NCBI GenBank assembly: GCA_964556755.1
Contig: CAZKXI010000001.1
Span: forward strand, 310,001 to 374,000
Direction: 5' to 3'
Source: UBA4085 sp964556755
GTDB lineage: Bacteria; Acidobacteriota; Aminicenantia; Aminicenantales; UBA4085
Length of the DNA stretch: 64,000 nucleotides
The position numbers and the translations under genes were made by a program. Shown here piece after piece: positions 8,087 through 15,732 of the stretch. Numbering within the stretch: the stretch's first letter is position 1; every line of letters starts with the position of its first letter. The notes beneath the pieces were generated by a model. That model searched no databases and was not told where the DNA came from. It saw only the letters and a list, made by a program, of their open reading frames with translations.

Positions 8087-8756
8087 CCCGGAGCAGCCTT
8101 TCCATCTCGGCCCGCGTCAGCCGGGCGTAGGAGGCCGGAATCCGCGGCCGGACGGGCCCGGAATCCGGGGACGCCGCGGGGAAGTCCAGCCTCAGTACGG
8201 TCAGGGCGCCGGCGCCGTCGGCGGAGGCGTATCCGATCCGGCGGGGCGCGTCCCGCCGGGGGAAGAACTCTTCCACTTGGAAGGAGAAGCCGCCGCGGCG
8301 GCCCCCGGCCACGCGCCCCCGGCCGTCCCGGACGAGCTCCCAGCCGTCGGGGAGGCTTTCTCCCGGCGGCGAAGCGCTCCACCGTCCCCCCAGCAGCCCG
8401 GCCATCTCGGCGACGCTCAGCGGGAAGCCGAGCCCCGCCTCCATCACCTCGGTCCTGGGCCCGGACCAATAGGCTTTGCGGGAGGGGACGATCAGGACGG
8501 CTTCGTCCCCCTCGATCGCGACCTGGAAGATCGTCCTGTTGAGGGGATCGAGAGCTTCCAGGAAGGCCCGGTCGGGAAGCCGGAGGAAGAAGGCCAAGCG
8601 GGCCCGGCCGGCCCGGCCGCCTCGGGCATGGCGGATGGCGGCCTGGCCGCGGACGGACTCGATGCGGTCGGGGACGGGACCGAGAGCGGGGCGGGGAGGA
8701 CGGCAGGAGGGGAGGAGCAGCAGGGCCGCGGCGGCGAGGGCGTATCGGCCTTTCAC
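8076..8756 (-). CDS. LolB-like outer-membrane lipoprotein
   Basis: The 226-aa product has a short signal peptide ending in a lipobox (LLLLPSC, Cys18), so it should be lipidated. The mature part is a beta-rich domain with AAIRHARGGRAGRARLAFFLRLPDR early and FLEALDPLNRTIFQVAI further on. This resembles LolB and DUF4292 proteins, which receive or bind lipoproteins at the outer membrane. Sequence similarity alone is weak, but the position immediately upstream of ispE is where lolB lies in gammaproteobacteria (lolB-ispE-tRNA-Gln-prs). It overlaps ispE by 11 bases, suggesting translational coupling. Confidence 0.6.
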   Translation of the reverse strand: MKGRYALAAAALLLLPSCRPPRPALGPVPDRIESVRGQAAIRHARGGRAGRARLAFFLRLPDRAFLEALDPLNRTIFQVAIEGDEAVLIVPSRKAYWSGPRTEVMEAGLGFPLSVAEMAGLLGGRWSASPPGESLPDGWELVRDGRGRVAGGRRGGFSFQVEEFFPRRDAPRRIGYASADGAGALTVLRLDFPAASPDSGPVRPRIPASYARLTRAEMERLLRDAD

Positions 8757-8787
8757 GGGTCGGCTCCTCCCGCCGGGGCGCGCGGCC

Positions 8788-9075
8788 TCAATCGAGCTTG
8801 AAGCCGTAGTCCTCGGCCTTCTTCTTGGCCTCGGGCGAGATATCCTTGGCCGCCGGGGAAGCGTCCTCCAGGTGGAAGCCGTAGTCCGTGGTCGGAATCT
8901 GCTTGCGGCGCTCCTGGCGGGCGGCTTCGGCTTCGCGGGCCATGCGCTTGCGGCGCAGGATGGGATAGAAAGGGGACTTCAGCTTGCGGCCGAAGCAGGA
9001 CAGGTTGGGATTCTTGACCAGCAGGATGATGAAGGCCGCGAAGATGATGAGAATGCCGTAAGCGCCGATGTTCAT
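8788..9075 (-). CDS. Small single-span membrane protein, unknown function
   Basis: The 95-aa protein begins with one hydrophobic segment (residues about 5-22, GILIIFAAFIILLV). A strongly basic stretch follows (RRKRMAREAEAARQERRKQ), then a polar tail holding two similar motifs, TDYGFHLED and EDYGFKLD. The repeated DYGFxLx motif may be a protein-binding signal, but I do not recognise the family. It is followed 31 bases later by the LolB-like gene. Function unknown. Confidence 0.6.
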   Translation of the reverse strand: MNIGAYGILIIFAAFIILLVKNPNLSCFGRKLKSPFYPILRRKRMAREAEAARQERRKQIPTTDYGFHLEDASPAAKDISPEAKKKAEDYGFKLD

Positions 9076-9111
9076 GGCTGTATCCTCGCCGGAAGGGCGG
9101 CCGAAGCGGCG

Positions 9112-9231
9112 TCAGTCTTCCTGGAACTCCGGGATCTTGCTGCGTTCCTTGCCCCGGCCCATCTGGAATCCGACGAAAAACGCCGACGACACGACGATGG
9201 CGGTGAAGAGAGTGCGGAAGAAGGCTTTCAT
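9112..9231 (-). CDS. 39-aa single-span membrane protein
   Basis: This is a very short gene with a good start: AGGGA lies 8 bases before the ATG. The product begins MKAFFRTLFTAIVVSSAFFVGFQMG, one hydrophobic segment after a basic N-terminus, and ends in a charged tail (GKERSKIPEFQED). The layout suggests a small inner-membrane anchor or a YtxH-like or SPW-type small protein. It lies 36 bases upstream of the 95-aa membrane protein on the same strand, so the pair may be one unit. Function unknown. Confidence 0.45.
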   Translation of the reverse strand: MKAFFRTLFTAIVVSSAFFVGFQMGRGKERSKIPEFQED

Positions 9232-9283
9232 CGAGATATCCCTGCCGTATTGTAGCCGAGAGGGGAATCGGCGTCAACTTAAG

Positions 9284-9458
9284 AGGGGCTCGGGGTTTGG
9301 GGGGCCGGCACGCGCGTTTCCCCAGCGAGGAAACGCGCTGCGCTCCTCGCTCGCTCTCCTCGCCTTCGGCTCGGAACCATGCCCGCTCGCTCGTCCACCC
9401 TAAGCCGGCGCTTAGGGCTGCCGAGCCCGCGCACCTGCCCCCCAAAACCCCTCGCCCC
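9284..9458 (+). repeat. Interspersed structured repeat, copy 1
   Basis: This 175-bp element starts AGGGGCTCGGGG and ends CCCCTCGCCCC, like copies at 11053 and 34418. Its outer stem pairs TTTGGGGGGC (about 9296) with GCCCCCCAAA (about 9436). An internal palindrome, CCCTAAGC/GCTTAGGG around CGGC, replaces the hairpin seen in the other two copies. The shared core ATGCCCGCTCG is kept. It is the most diverged copy. It fills most of the 327-bp spacer before the MEMO1-AMMECR1 gene. Confidence 0.75.
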
Positions 9459-9512
9459 AGTACAACCGGCATTTCGTTCCGGCCATTGTTTTCGGCCCGC
9501 CGGCTAAATCAA

Positions 9513-9541
9513 TTGATTTTAAGGGCGGCGGCCCCTATATT
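9513..9541 (+). promoter_or_regulatory. Probable sigma-70 promoter for the MEMO1-AMMECR1 gene
   Basis: A -35 element TTGATT (9513-9518), a 17-base spacer and a -10 element TATATT (9536-9541) lie 18 bases before the ATG at 9559. The predicted start point near 9548 would give a leader of about 11 bases, with GGGAG as the ribosome site. Confidence 0.55.
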
Positions 9542-9558
9542 GGGACGGGAGCGCCGCC

Positions 9559-11052
9559 ATGAAAATCCTCCTGCCCTGGCTGTCTCTTCTCCTGCCCCTG
9601 GCCGGACTGGCCCTGGCCCAAGGCGTCCGCAAGCCCGTCTGGGCCGGCCAATTCTATGACGCCGACGGCGTCCGCCTGGCCAAGCAGATCGACGGCTTCC
9701 TGGCCGCCGCGGAGCCCGCCGCTCCGGCCGGAGCCGTCCGGGCCTTGATCGTCCCGCACGCCGGCTATGTCTACTCCGGCCGCATGGCCGGGATCGGCTA
9801 CAAGGCCGTCCAGGGCGGGGACTACGAGACGGTGGTCATCCTCGGCCCCACCCACAGGGTCAGCTTCCGCGGCGCCTCGATCTGGCCCGAGGGCGCCTTC
9901 GAGACCCCGCTCGGCTCGGCCGCGGTCGACGCCGAAGCGGCCCAGAGGCTGGCCAAGGCCACGGGCTTCCGCTTCGTGCCGGAAGCCCATGCCGAGGAGC
10001 ACTCGGTCGAGGTCCAGGTGCCGTTCATCCAGCGGGCCCTGCCCAAAGCCAAGATCGTGCCCGTCGTCATCGGCCGGCCCGAGGAATCGACGATGCGGGC
10101 TCTGGCCGCGGCCCTGGCCGGGCTGGCCCGGGACCGCAAGATCCTGGTCGTCGTCTCCACGGACATGTCCCACTATCTGTCAAAGAAGGAAGCGGCCGAG
10201 ACGGACGCCGATACGATCGGCCTGGTCGAGGGACGCAAGACGTCGGCCCTGCTGCGGATGGCGGAGCGGGGAGAGAACGCGATGTGCGGCGCGGCCGGCG
10301 TTGTAACGGCCCTCTATTACGCCGAGCGGATGGGCGAGGCCGAGGTCGATATCCTCGGCCGGACGGACTCCTCCGAGGGCGGCGGCCCCGACGATCGCGT
10401 GGTCGGCTACTTTTCGGCCGTGGTCTCCACCAAGCCGGCTCGGGGCGTCGCCGCCGTCGAAGCGAACGCGCCGGAGCCGCGGAGGGACGGGCCGAGCGCC
10501 GGGGAGGAGGACTTCAGCCTCACCGCCGAGGAGAAGAAGGAGCTTCTGGCCCTGGCCCGCGCGACCCTGGAATCCTATCTCAAGGACGGCACGATCCCGG
10601 AGGCCGGCGCGGCCCGCCCGAAGTTCGGGATGCCCCGCGGGGCCTTCGTCACCCTGACCCGGGCCGGGCAGCTTCGCGGCTGCATCGGCTACATCGAAGC
10701 CCTCATGCCCCTGGCCGACACGATCCGGCGCTGCGCGATCTACGCCGCCACGGAAGATCCCCGCTTCGAGTCCGTCACGGCCCGCGAGCTCAAGGACCTG
10801 AGGATCGAGATCTCCGTCCTGACGACGCCGAAGCGGATCGACGATCCCCGGCGGGTCGAGGTCGGCCGCCACGGCCTGATCATGTCCCGCGACGGGCGCC
10901 GGGGCGTCCTCCTCCCGCAGGTGCCCGTGGAGAACCACTGGGGCCGGGAAGAGTTTCTATCCCAGACCTGCCGCAAGGCGGGGCTGCCGGCGGACGCCTG
11001 GAAGAAAGGGGCGGTCATCGAAGCCTTCGAGGCCATCGTCTTCCACGAATAG
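9559..11052 (+). CDS. Secreted MEMO1-AMMECR1 fusion (AmmeMemoRadiSam proteins B and A)
   Basis: The first about 21 residues form a signal peptide (MKILLPWLSLLLPLAGLALA). A MEMO1 domain follows (about 25-285), with the putative metal-site motifs LIVPHAGYVYSG, STDMSHYL and MCGAAGVV supplying His, His and Cys. An AMMECR1 domain occupies about 325-497, with the hallmark LRGCIGYIE and VENHWGREEF. In many microbes these two proteins occur with a radical SAM enzyme as the AmmeMemoRadiSam set, whose chemistry is unknown. Here they are fused and apparently exported, and no radical SAM gene is nearby. The gene is bracketed by two repeat copies. Domain calls are firm; function is unknown. Confidence 0.9.
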   Translation: MKILLPWLSLLLPLAGLALAQGVRKPVWAGQFYDADGVRLAKQIDGFLAAAEPAAPAGAVRALIVPHAGYVYSGRMAGIGYKAVQGGDYETVVILGPTHRVSFRGASIWPEGAFETPLGSAAVDAEAAQRLAKATGFRFVPEAHAEEHSVEVQVPFIQRALPKAKIVPVVIGRPEESTMRALAAALAGLARDRKILVVVSTDMSHYLSKKEAAETDADTIGLVEGRKTSALLRMAERGENAMCGAAGVVTALYYAERMGEAEVDILGRTDSSEGGGPDDRVVGYFSAVVSTKPARGVAAVEANAPEPRRDGPSAGEEDFSLTAEEKKELLALARATLESYLKDGTIPEAGAARPKFGMPRGAFVTLTRAGQLRGCIGYIEALMPLADTIRRCAIYAATEDPRFESVTARELKDLRIEISVLTTPKRIDDPRRVEVGRHGLIMSRDGRRGVLLPQVPVENHWGREEFLSQTCRKAGLPADAWKKGAVIEAFEAIVFHE

Positions 11053-11214
11053 AGGGGCTCGGGGCATAGGGGGCAAAACACGTTCGCGCCCCCAGCGAGG
11101 GCGCTCACTCCGGTCGGCTCGCTCGCTCCCGTCCTCATCGGGATGGCCCCCCGACGAGGACGGACCATGCCCGCTCGTTCGCCGATGGGTTTCGCCCCCG
11201 ACGCCCCTCGCCCC
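11053..11214 (+). repeat. Interspersed structured repeat, copy 2
   Basis: The 162-bp element begins at the base after the stop codon at 11052. Outer stem GGGGGCAAAAC pairs with GTTTCGCCCCC with one mismatch. A central hairpin pairs CCGTCCTCATCGGG with CCGACGAGGACGG. It aligns end to end with copy 3 at roughly 80% identity by eye, and more loosely with copy 1. Confidence 0.85.
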
Positions 11215-11315
11215 GAGGAAGAAACTAAGCTTTTCGGCCCAGACAGCCCCTGGGCCGGAGAACGGGCTTGGAGCATGAGGAAGGCCGCTCAGGCCCCCGG
11301 GGCAAGCGGAAATCT

Positions 11316-11323
11316 GCTATAAT
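11316..11323 (+). promoter_or_regulatory. Extended -10 promoter for the zinc-ribbon protein operon
   Basis: TGCTATAAT matches an extended -10 (TGn-TATAAT, hexamer 11318-11323). No clear -35 is present at the right distance, as is normal for this class. The ATG is at 11359, giving a leader of about 28 bases. Confidence 0.6.
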
Positions 11324-11358
11324 ATTCGGAGTCTGATATTTCCGATAAGGAATCGCCG

Positions 11359-11718
11359 ATGCCGATCTACGAGTATAAATGCGAAGCCTGCGGCAAGAGG
11401 ATGGAGAAGCTTCAGAAGATCTCCGATCCGCCCTGCAAGAAATGCCCCGCCTGCGGCGGGGCCCTGAAGAAGCTCATCTCCTCGCCGGCCATCCAATTCA
11501 AGGGCAACGGCTTCTACATCACCGACTACGCCAAGAAGAATTCGCCCACCGAGGAGAAGAAGCACCGGCCCGCCGCCGAGGCCAAGCCCGACTCCAAGGC
11601 CGAACCCAAGACGGAGAAGAAGGCGGAGGCCGCGCCGTCGGTCTCCGCCCGGCCGGACAAGCCCGGCGAGAAGGCCGCGCCCGCGGCCAAGCCGGCGGCC
11701 AAGAAGCCCGCGGATTGA
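11359..11718 (+). CDS. FmdB-family zinc-ribbon protein with low-complexity tail
   Basis: The N-terminal about 50 residues are a zinc ribbon of the FmdB/CxxC_CxxC_SSSS type: MPIYEYKCEACGKRME, then CKKCPACGG, then the conserved KKLISSPAIQFKGNGFYITDY. The rest of the 119-aa protein is Lys/Ala/Pro/Glu-rich low-complexity sequence. FmdB was proposed as a regulator of formamidase/amidase genes in Methylophilus, but most family members have no proven role. It is the first gene of a plus-strand run with waaF, gmhB and relA. Confidence 0.9.
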   Translation: MPIYEYKCEACGKRMEKLQKISDPPCKKCPACGGALKKLISSPAIQFKGNGFYITDYAKKNSPTEEKKHRPAAEAKPDSKAEPKTEKKAEAAPSVSARPDKPGEKAAPAAKPAAKKPAD

Positions 11719-11737
11719 GGTCCGCCCCCAAGGCGTC

Positions 11738-12742
11738 ATGAAGATCGTCGTCCGCATTCCCAACTGGATCGGCGACGCCATCCTCGCCCGGCCGGCCCTG
11801 GACAGCTTGGCCGCCCGGTATCCCGAAGCCGACATCGCCATCGCCGCGGCCGGCTGGGTGCGGGACCTGTTCGGCGGGGAGGGCGGCCGCTTCCGCCTCC
11901 TGAGCCTCGACGGGAGCGGATCGACGCGCGACATCAAGGCGTCCGTCGCCCTGCGGGCCGAGCGCTTCGATCTCGGCCTCCTGCTGACCAACTCCTTCGG
12001 CTCGGCCCTGCAGCTTCGCCAAGCGGGCATCCCGGAGCGATGGGGATACGGCCGGGACGGCCGGGGCTTCCTGCTGACCCGCGCCGTCAAGCCGCCCGAT
12101 CCGCAAGCGCAGCCCCGCCACCAGGTCCATTACTACCTCGACCTCCTCAAGAAGCTGGGCCTCCCGACGCTCCCGCCCTCCCTCCGGCTCGATCTGTCGG
12201 AGGCCGAGCGGGATCAAGCCCGGCGCCGCTTGGAGGCGATGGGGGCCGGCGACGGCCGGCCGCTCGTCATCCTCAACCCGGGCGCTTCCTACGGCCCGGC
12301 CAAGCGCTGGCCGGCGGAGCGTTTCGCCGCCCTGGCCGGCCTCCTCGTCCGCGGCCGGCGGGCCCGCATCCTGCTGACCGGATCGCCCGCGGAGGCCGCC
12401 GTGACGGCCGAAGTCGCTTCGCTCATGGATGAGCCGGCGATCGATGGAGCCGGCCGCACCACGCTTCGAGAGCTGCTGGGGCTCATCAGCCGGGCCGCCC
12501 TCTTCGTCAGCAACGATTCCGGGCCCATGCACATGGCCAACGCCCTGCGCGTCCCCGTCGTGGCCGTCTTCGGTCCGACCGAGCCGCGGGCCACCGGGCC
12601 CTTCCATGTCCCTTCCACCGTCCTCCACAAAGAGGCGCCCTGCGGGCCCTGCCTCTACCGGGTCTGTCCCTTCGACCACCGCTGCCTGCGGGCCATCACG
12701 GCCGAGGAGGCCTACGAGGCCTGCCTGGCCCATCTGGGATGA
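11738..12742 (+). CDS. waaF: Heptosyltransferase II-like glycosyltransferase (GT9)
   Basis: The 334-aa protein begins MKIVVRIPNWIGDAILARPAL, the start typical of WaaF, which adds the second heptose to the lipopolysaccharide inner core at the cytoplasmic side of the inner membrane. GT9 motifs include the nucleotide-sugar region ILNPGASYGPAKRWPAERFA (near 175-194) and SNDSGPMHMANALRVPVVAVFGPTEP (near 264-289). A Cys-rich end (CGPCLYRVCPFDHRCLRAI) is also common in this group. The gene is followed by gmhB, which makes the ADP-heptose precursor, supporting the role. Assignment to type II over type I or III is by similarity only. Confidence 0.88.
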   Translation: MKIVVRIPNWIGDAILARPALDSLAARYPEADIAIAAAGWVRDLFGGEGGRFRLLSLDGSGSTRDIKASVALRAERFDLGLLLTNSFGSALQLRQAGIPERWGYGRDGRGFLLTRAVKPPDPQAQPRHQVHYYLDLLKKLGLPTLPPSLRLDLSEAERDQARRRLEAMGAGDGRPLVILNPGASYGPAKRWPAERFAALAGLLVRGRRARILLTGSPAEAAVTAEVASLMDEPAIDGAGRTTLRELLGLISRAALFVSNDSGPMHMANALRVPVVAVFGPTEPRATGPFHVPSTVLHKEAPCGPCLYRVCPFDHRCLRAITAEEAYEACLAHLG

Positions 12743-12749
12743 AGCGCCC

Positions 12750-13334
12750 ATGAGCCGCCGAGCCCTTTTCCTGGACCGCGACGGGACGATCAACGTCGAG
12801 ACGGGCTACCCCCGCGACTTCTCCGAGATCGAGATCTATCCGGGCAGCTTCGAGGCCATCGCCGCGGCCCGCGCGGCCGGCTTCGCGGTCATCGTGGTCA
12901 CCAACCAGAGCGGCATCGGGCGCGGCTACCTGGACGAGGCGGCCCTGGAGCGGCTGCACGCCCGCCTGGCCGAAGCCCTGGCGGCGGGCGGGGCGCCCGT
13001 CGAGGCGATCTACTACTGCCCCCACCATCCGCAGGCCGGGATCGGCCCCTACCGGATCGAGTGCGACTGCCGCAAGCCGGCCCCGGGCATGGCCTTGCGG
13101 GCCGCCCGCGAGCACGACCTGGACCTCCGCGCCTCCTACATGGTCGGTGACAAGGTCGAGGACGTCCGCTTCGGCCTGGCCGCGGGCGCGACGCCGGTCC
13201 TGGTCCGGACCGGCTACGGGCGAGACAGCGAGGCCAAGCTGGCCGGCCTGGAGGTCAAGCCGGCCTTCGTCGCGGACGGCATCCGCGAGGCGGTCGCCTG
13301 GATCCTGGCCCGGGAGCGGGGCGCCGGGCGATGA
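12750..13334 (+). CDS. gmhB: D-glycero-D-manno-heptose 1,7-bisphosphate 7-phosphatase
   Basis: GmhB removes the 7-phosphate in ADP-heptose synthesis. The 194-aa HAD-family protein has the nucleophile motif FLDRDGTIN at residues 7-15, VVTNQSGIGRG (motif II), the zinc loop CPHHP...CDCRKP typical of GmhB, and MVGDKVEDV (motif IV). The ATG at 12750 sits 5 bases after the waaF stop, and the stop overlaps the relA start as ATGA at 13331-13334. The whole set is probably one operon. Confidence 0.93.
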   Translation: MSRRALFLDRDGTINVETGYPRDFSEIEIYPGSFEAIAAARAAGFAVIVVTNQSGIGRGYLDEAALERLHARLAEALAAGGAPVEAIYYCPHHPQAGIGPYRIECDCRKPAPGMALRAAREHDLDLRASYMVGDKVEDVRFGLAAGATPVLVRTGYGRDSEAKLAGLEVKPAFVADGIREAVAWILARERGAGR

Positions 13335-15454
13335 TCCGCTTCGACGACATCCTGGACCGGGTCTCGGACCGCCTGGACGAGAAGGACATCCTCCTCCTGC
13401 GCAAGGCCTACGTCTTCTCGGCCCGAGCCCACCAAGGTCAGGTCCGCCGCTCGGGCGAGCCCTACCTCAGCCACCCGCTCGAGGTGACCAGCCAGCTGGC
13501 CGAGATGGGCCTGGACCGGACCACCCTGGCCGCCGGGCTCCTGCACGACGTGCTGGAGGACACCGATGTCACGGCAGCGGGGCTGCGCGAGACGTTCGGC
13601 AAGGACGTCGCGGCGCTGGTCGAGGGCGTGACCAAGATCGGGCGGGTCGAGGACGTCCCGGCCGAGGTCCGCCGGGCCGAGACGATCCGCAAGATCATCC
13701 TGGCCATGACCGACGACCTGCGGGTCATCTTCATCAAGCTGGCCGACCGCCTCCACAACCTGCAGACCCTGAAGTTCCTGGCCGAGCCGGCCCAGAAGCG
13801 GATCGCGGCCGAGACGCTGGAGATCTACGCCCCCATCGCCAACCGCCTGGGCATGGGCCGGATCAAGGCCGAGCTGGAGGACCTGGCCTTCCGCTACGTC
13901 GAGCCCGAGGCCTACTTCCGGATGGCCGCCCTGATCGATCCGAGGCGCCGCACGGCCGAGGCCGAGCTGCGCAAGCTGCGGCGGTCCCTGGACCGGCTGA
14001 TGAAGGACAACCACATCCCGGCCGAGATCGTCTCGCGCCTGAAGCGGCCCTACAGCATCTTCCGGAAGATGGAGGCCCGCAAGATCGACTTCGACCAGGT
14101 CTTCGACTTCCTGGCCCTGCGCATCATCACCGACTCGGTCAAGTCCTGCTACGCCGCCCTGGGCATCATCCACCAGCGCTGGACCCACCTGCCGCAGCGC
14201 TTCCGCGACTTCATCGCCATGCCCAAGCCCAACCTGTACCAGGCTCTCCACACGACCATCATCACCGAGGACAAGCTCAGCTTCGAGATCCAGATCCGGA
14301 CCCGGGAGATGCACGACCTGGCCGAGAACGGCATCGCCGCCCACTGGCGCTACAAGGAAGGGGAGTCGCAGGCGGCCCTCAAGGAAGACAAGCGCATCCT
14401 CTGGCTGCGGGAGATGGCCGAGCTGTTCAAGGACCAGAAGAACCCGCGCGAGTTCATGGAGAGCCTCAAGATCAACCTCATCCCCGAGGAGGTCTACGTC
14501 CTGACCCCCAAAGGCCGCGTCGAGGCGCTGCCGGCCGGGTCCACGGCTCTCGACTTCGCCTTCCGGGTCCACACCGAGATCGGCCTCCACGCGGCCTCGG
14601 CCCGGGTCAACGGCAAGCCGGCGCCGCTGAAGACTCTGCTGCGGACCGGCGACATCGTCGAGATCCAGACCTCGCCCGAACGCGGCCCCACCCGGGCCTG
14701 GCTGAACATCGCCGTCACTTCCAACGCCCGCCAGCAGATCAAGCGGCGGCTGAACCAGATGGAGCACGGCAAGGCGGTCGTCCTGGGCGGCAAGCTGTGG
14801 GACAAGGAGCGGAGCAAGTACGAGCTGCCTCCGGGGTTCCCGACCGGGGAAGCGCTGCTGCGGCGCCTGCGCGGCGCTCTCGGCATCGCCCCCAGCTCGT
14901 TCGAGGCTTTCCTGGGCATGATCGGCCGCGGCCGCCTGGTGGCCAACCGCCGCCTTCTGGAGAAGCTCCTGCCGGAAGGCGCCGAGCTGAAGCGGCGGCC
15001 GTCCGCCCCGGCCGATTCCGACATCCAGGTCATGGACCGGGCCAACGCCCTGCTCCGCCTGGCCCGCTGCTGCGATCCGGTCAAGGGCGAGCCGATCATC
15101 GGCTACATCACGGCCGGCAAGGGGATCACCATCCATGCCCGGCGCTGCCCTCGCGTGGCCAAGGAGACGCTGACGCCGGAAAGGATCGTGGAAGTGACTT
15201 GGGGAACCGTGGCCCAGGACCTCTACAAAGCCGGCCTCATCATCCGGTCCCATGACGTGACCGGGCTTCTGGCCAAGGTGACGGCGGCCATATCCGATCT
15301 GGGCGGGGACATCACCAAGGCCGAGGTGGAGACGACGTCCGACCGCAAGGCCCGGATCAAGCTGGCTCTGCGGATCCGCGACATCCAGGAGCTTCAGGCC
15401 ATAGAGAAGGCCATCCTGGGGCTGACCGGCATCTTGGGCGTGGAACGGAGCTGA
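13331..15454 (+). CDS. relA: Bifunctional (p)ppGpp synthetase/hydrolase RelA/SpoT
   Basis: This enzyme makes and degrades the stringent-response alarmone. The 707-aa protein contains, in order, an HD hydrolase domain (ARAHQGQVRRSGEPYLSHPL, then LLHDVLEDT, then IKLADRLHNL), a synthetase domain (about 240-350, with RPYSIFRKM and MPKPNLYQALHTTI), a TGS domain (about 385-445, VYVLTPKGRVEALPAGSTALDFAF), a zinc-finger/helical region with ARCCDPVKGEPIIGY, and a C-terminal ACT domain. The intact HD motif argues for hydrolase activity, so it is a Rel/SpoT-type dual enzyme. It overlaps gmhB by 4 bases. Confidence 0.95.
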   Translation: MIRFDDILDRVSDRLDEKDILLLRKAYVFSARAHQGQVRRSGEPYLSHPLEVTSQLAEMGLDRTTLAAGLLHDVLEDTDVTAAGLRETFGKDVAALVEGVTKIGRVEDVPAEVRRAETIRKIILAMTDDLRVIFIKLADRLHNLQTLKFLAEPAQKRIAAETLEIYAPIANRLGMGRIKAELEDLAFRYVEPEAYFRMAALIDPRRRTAEAELRKLRRSLDRLMKDNHIPAEIVSRLKRPYSIFRKMEARKIDFDQVFDFLALRIITDSVKSCYAALGIIHQRWTHLPQRFRDFIAMPKPNLYQALHTTIITEDKLSFEIQIRTREMHDLAENGIAAHWRYKEGESQAALKEDKRILWLREMAELFKDQKNPREFMESLKINLIPEEVYVLTPKGRVEALPAGSTALDFAFRVHTEIGLHAASARVNGKPAPLKTLLRTGDIVEIQTSPERGPTRAWLNIAVTSNARQQIKRRLNQMEHGKAVVLGGKLWDKERSKYELPPGFPTGEALLRRLRGALGIAPSSFEAFLGMIGRGRLVANRRLLEKLLPEGAELKRRPSAPADSDIQVMDRANALLRLARCCDPVKGEPIIGYITAGKGITIHARRCPRVAKETLTPERIVEVTWGTVAQDLYKAGLIIRSHDVTGLLAKVTAAISDLGGDITKAEVETTSDRKARIKLALRIRDIQELQAIEKAILGLTGILGVERS

Positions 15455-15469
15455 GGCGGGGGCGGCGGC

Positions 15470-15661
15470 CTAGAGGGCCTTCTTGACCTTGCCGGACCGC
15501 AGGCAGCGGGTGCAGACCCAGATCTGGCGGACGCCCTGATCGGTCTGGGCCTTCACGTGCTGGAGGTTGGGGCTCCACTTCTTGGGCGAGGCCTTGTGGG
15601 AGTGGCTGACGCTGTGCCCGAAGACGGGCTGTTTACCGCAAACATCGCATACTTTCGGCAT
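15470..15661 (-). CDS. rpmB: 50S ribosomal protein L28
   Basis: This 63-aa protein begins MPKVCDVCGKQPVFGHSVSHSHK and contains KWSPNLQHVKAQ and IWVCTRCLRSGKV, matching L28. The two CxxC pairs mark a zinc-binding form. It stands alone on the minus strand, converging with relA, whose stop is only 15 bases away. Confidence 0.97.
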   Translation of the reverse strand: MPKVCDVCGKQPVFGHSVSHSHKASPKKWSPNLQHVKAQTDQGVRQIWVCTRCLRSGKVKKAL

Positions 15662-15693
15662 GGTGGTTCTCGCTTTTCAGGAAAAGGGCCTCT

Positions 15694-15723
15694 TATATAC
15701 CATAAACGGCCGTCCGGCCGCAA
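15694..15723 (-). promoter_or_regulatory. Possible promoter of rpmB
   Basis: On the minus strand, TTGCGG (15723-15718), an 18-base spacer and TATATA (15699-15694) precede the rpmB ATG at 15661. The -10 is preceded by TGG, so it may act as an extended -10. The -35 is poor. Confidence 0.4.
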
Positions 15724-15732
15724 CTCCGGCCT

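Noticed and set aside
9284..9458. Copy 1 of the structured repeat as part of a gene
   Set aside because: Frames through it are short, lack ribosome sites and change between copies, while the stems are kept.
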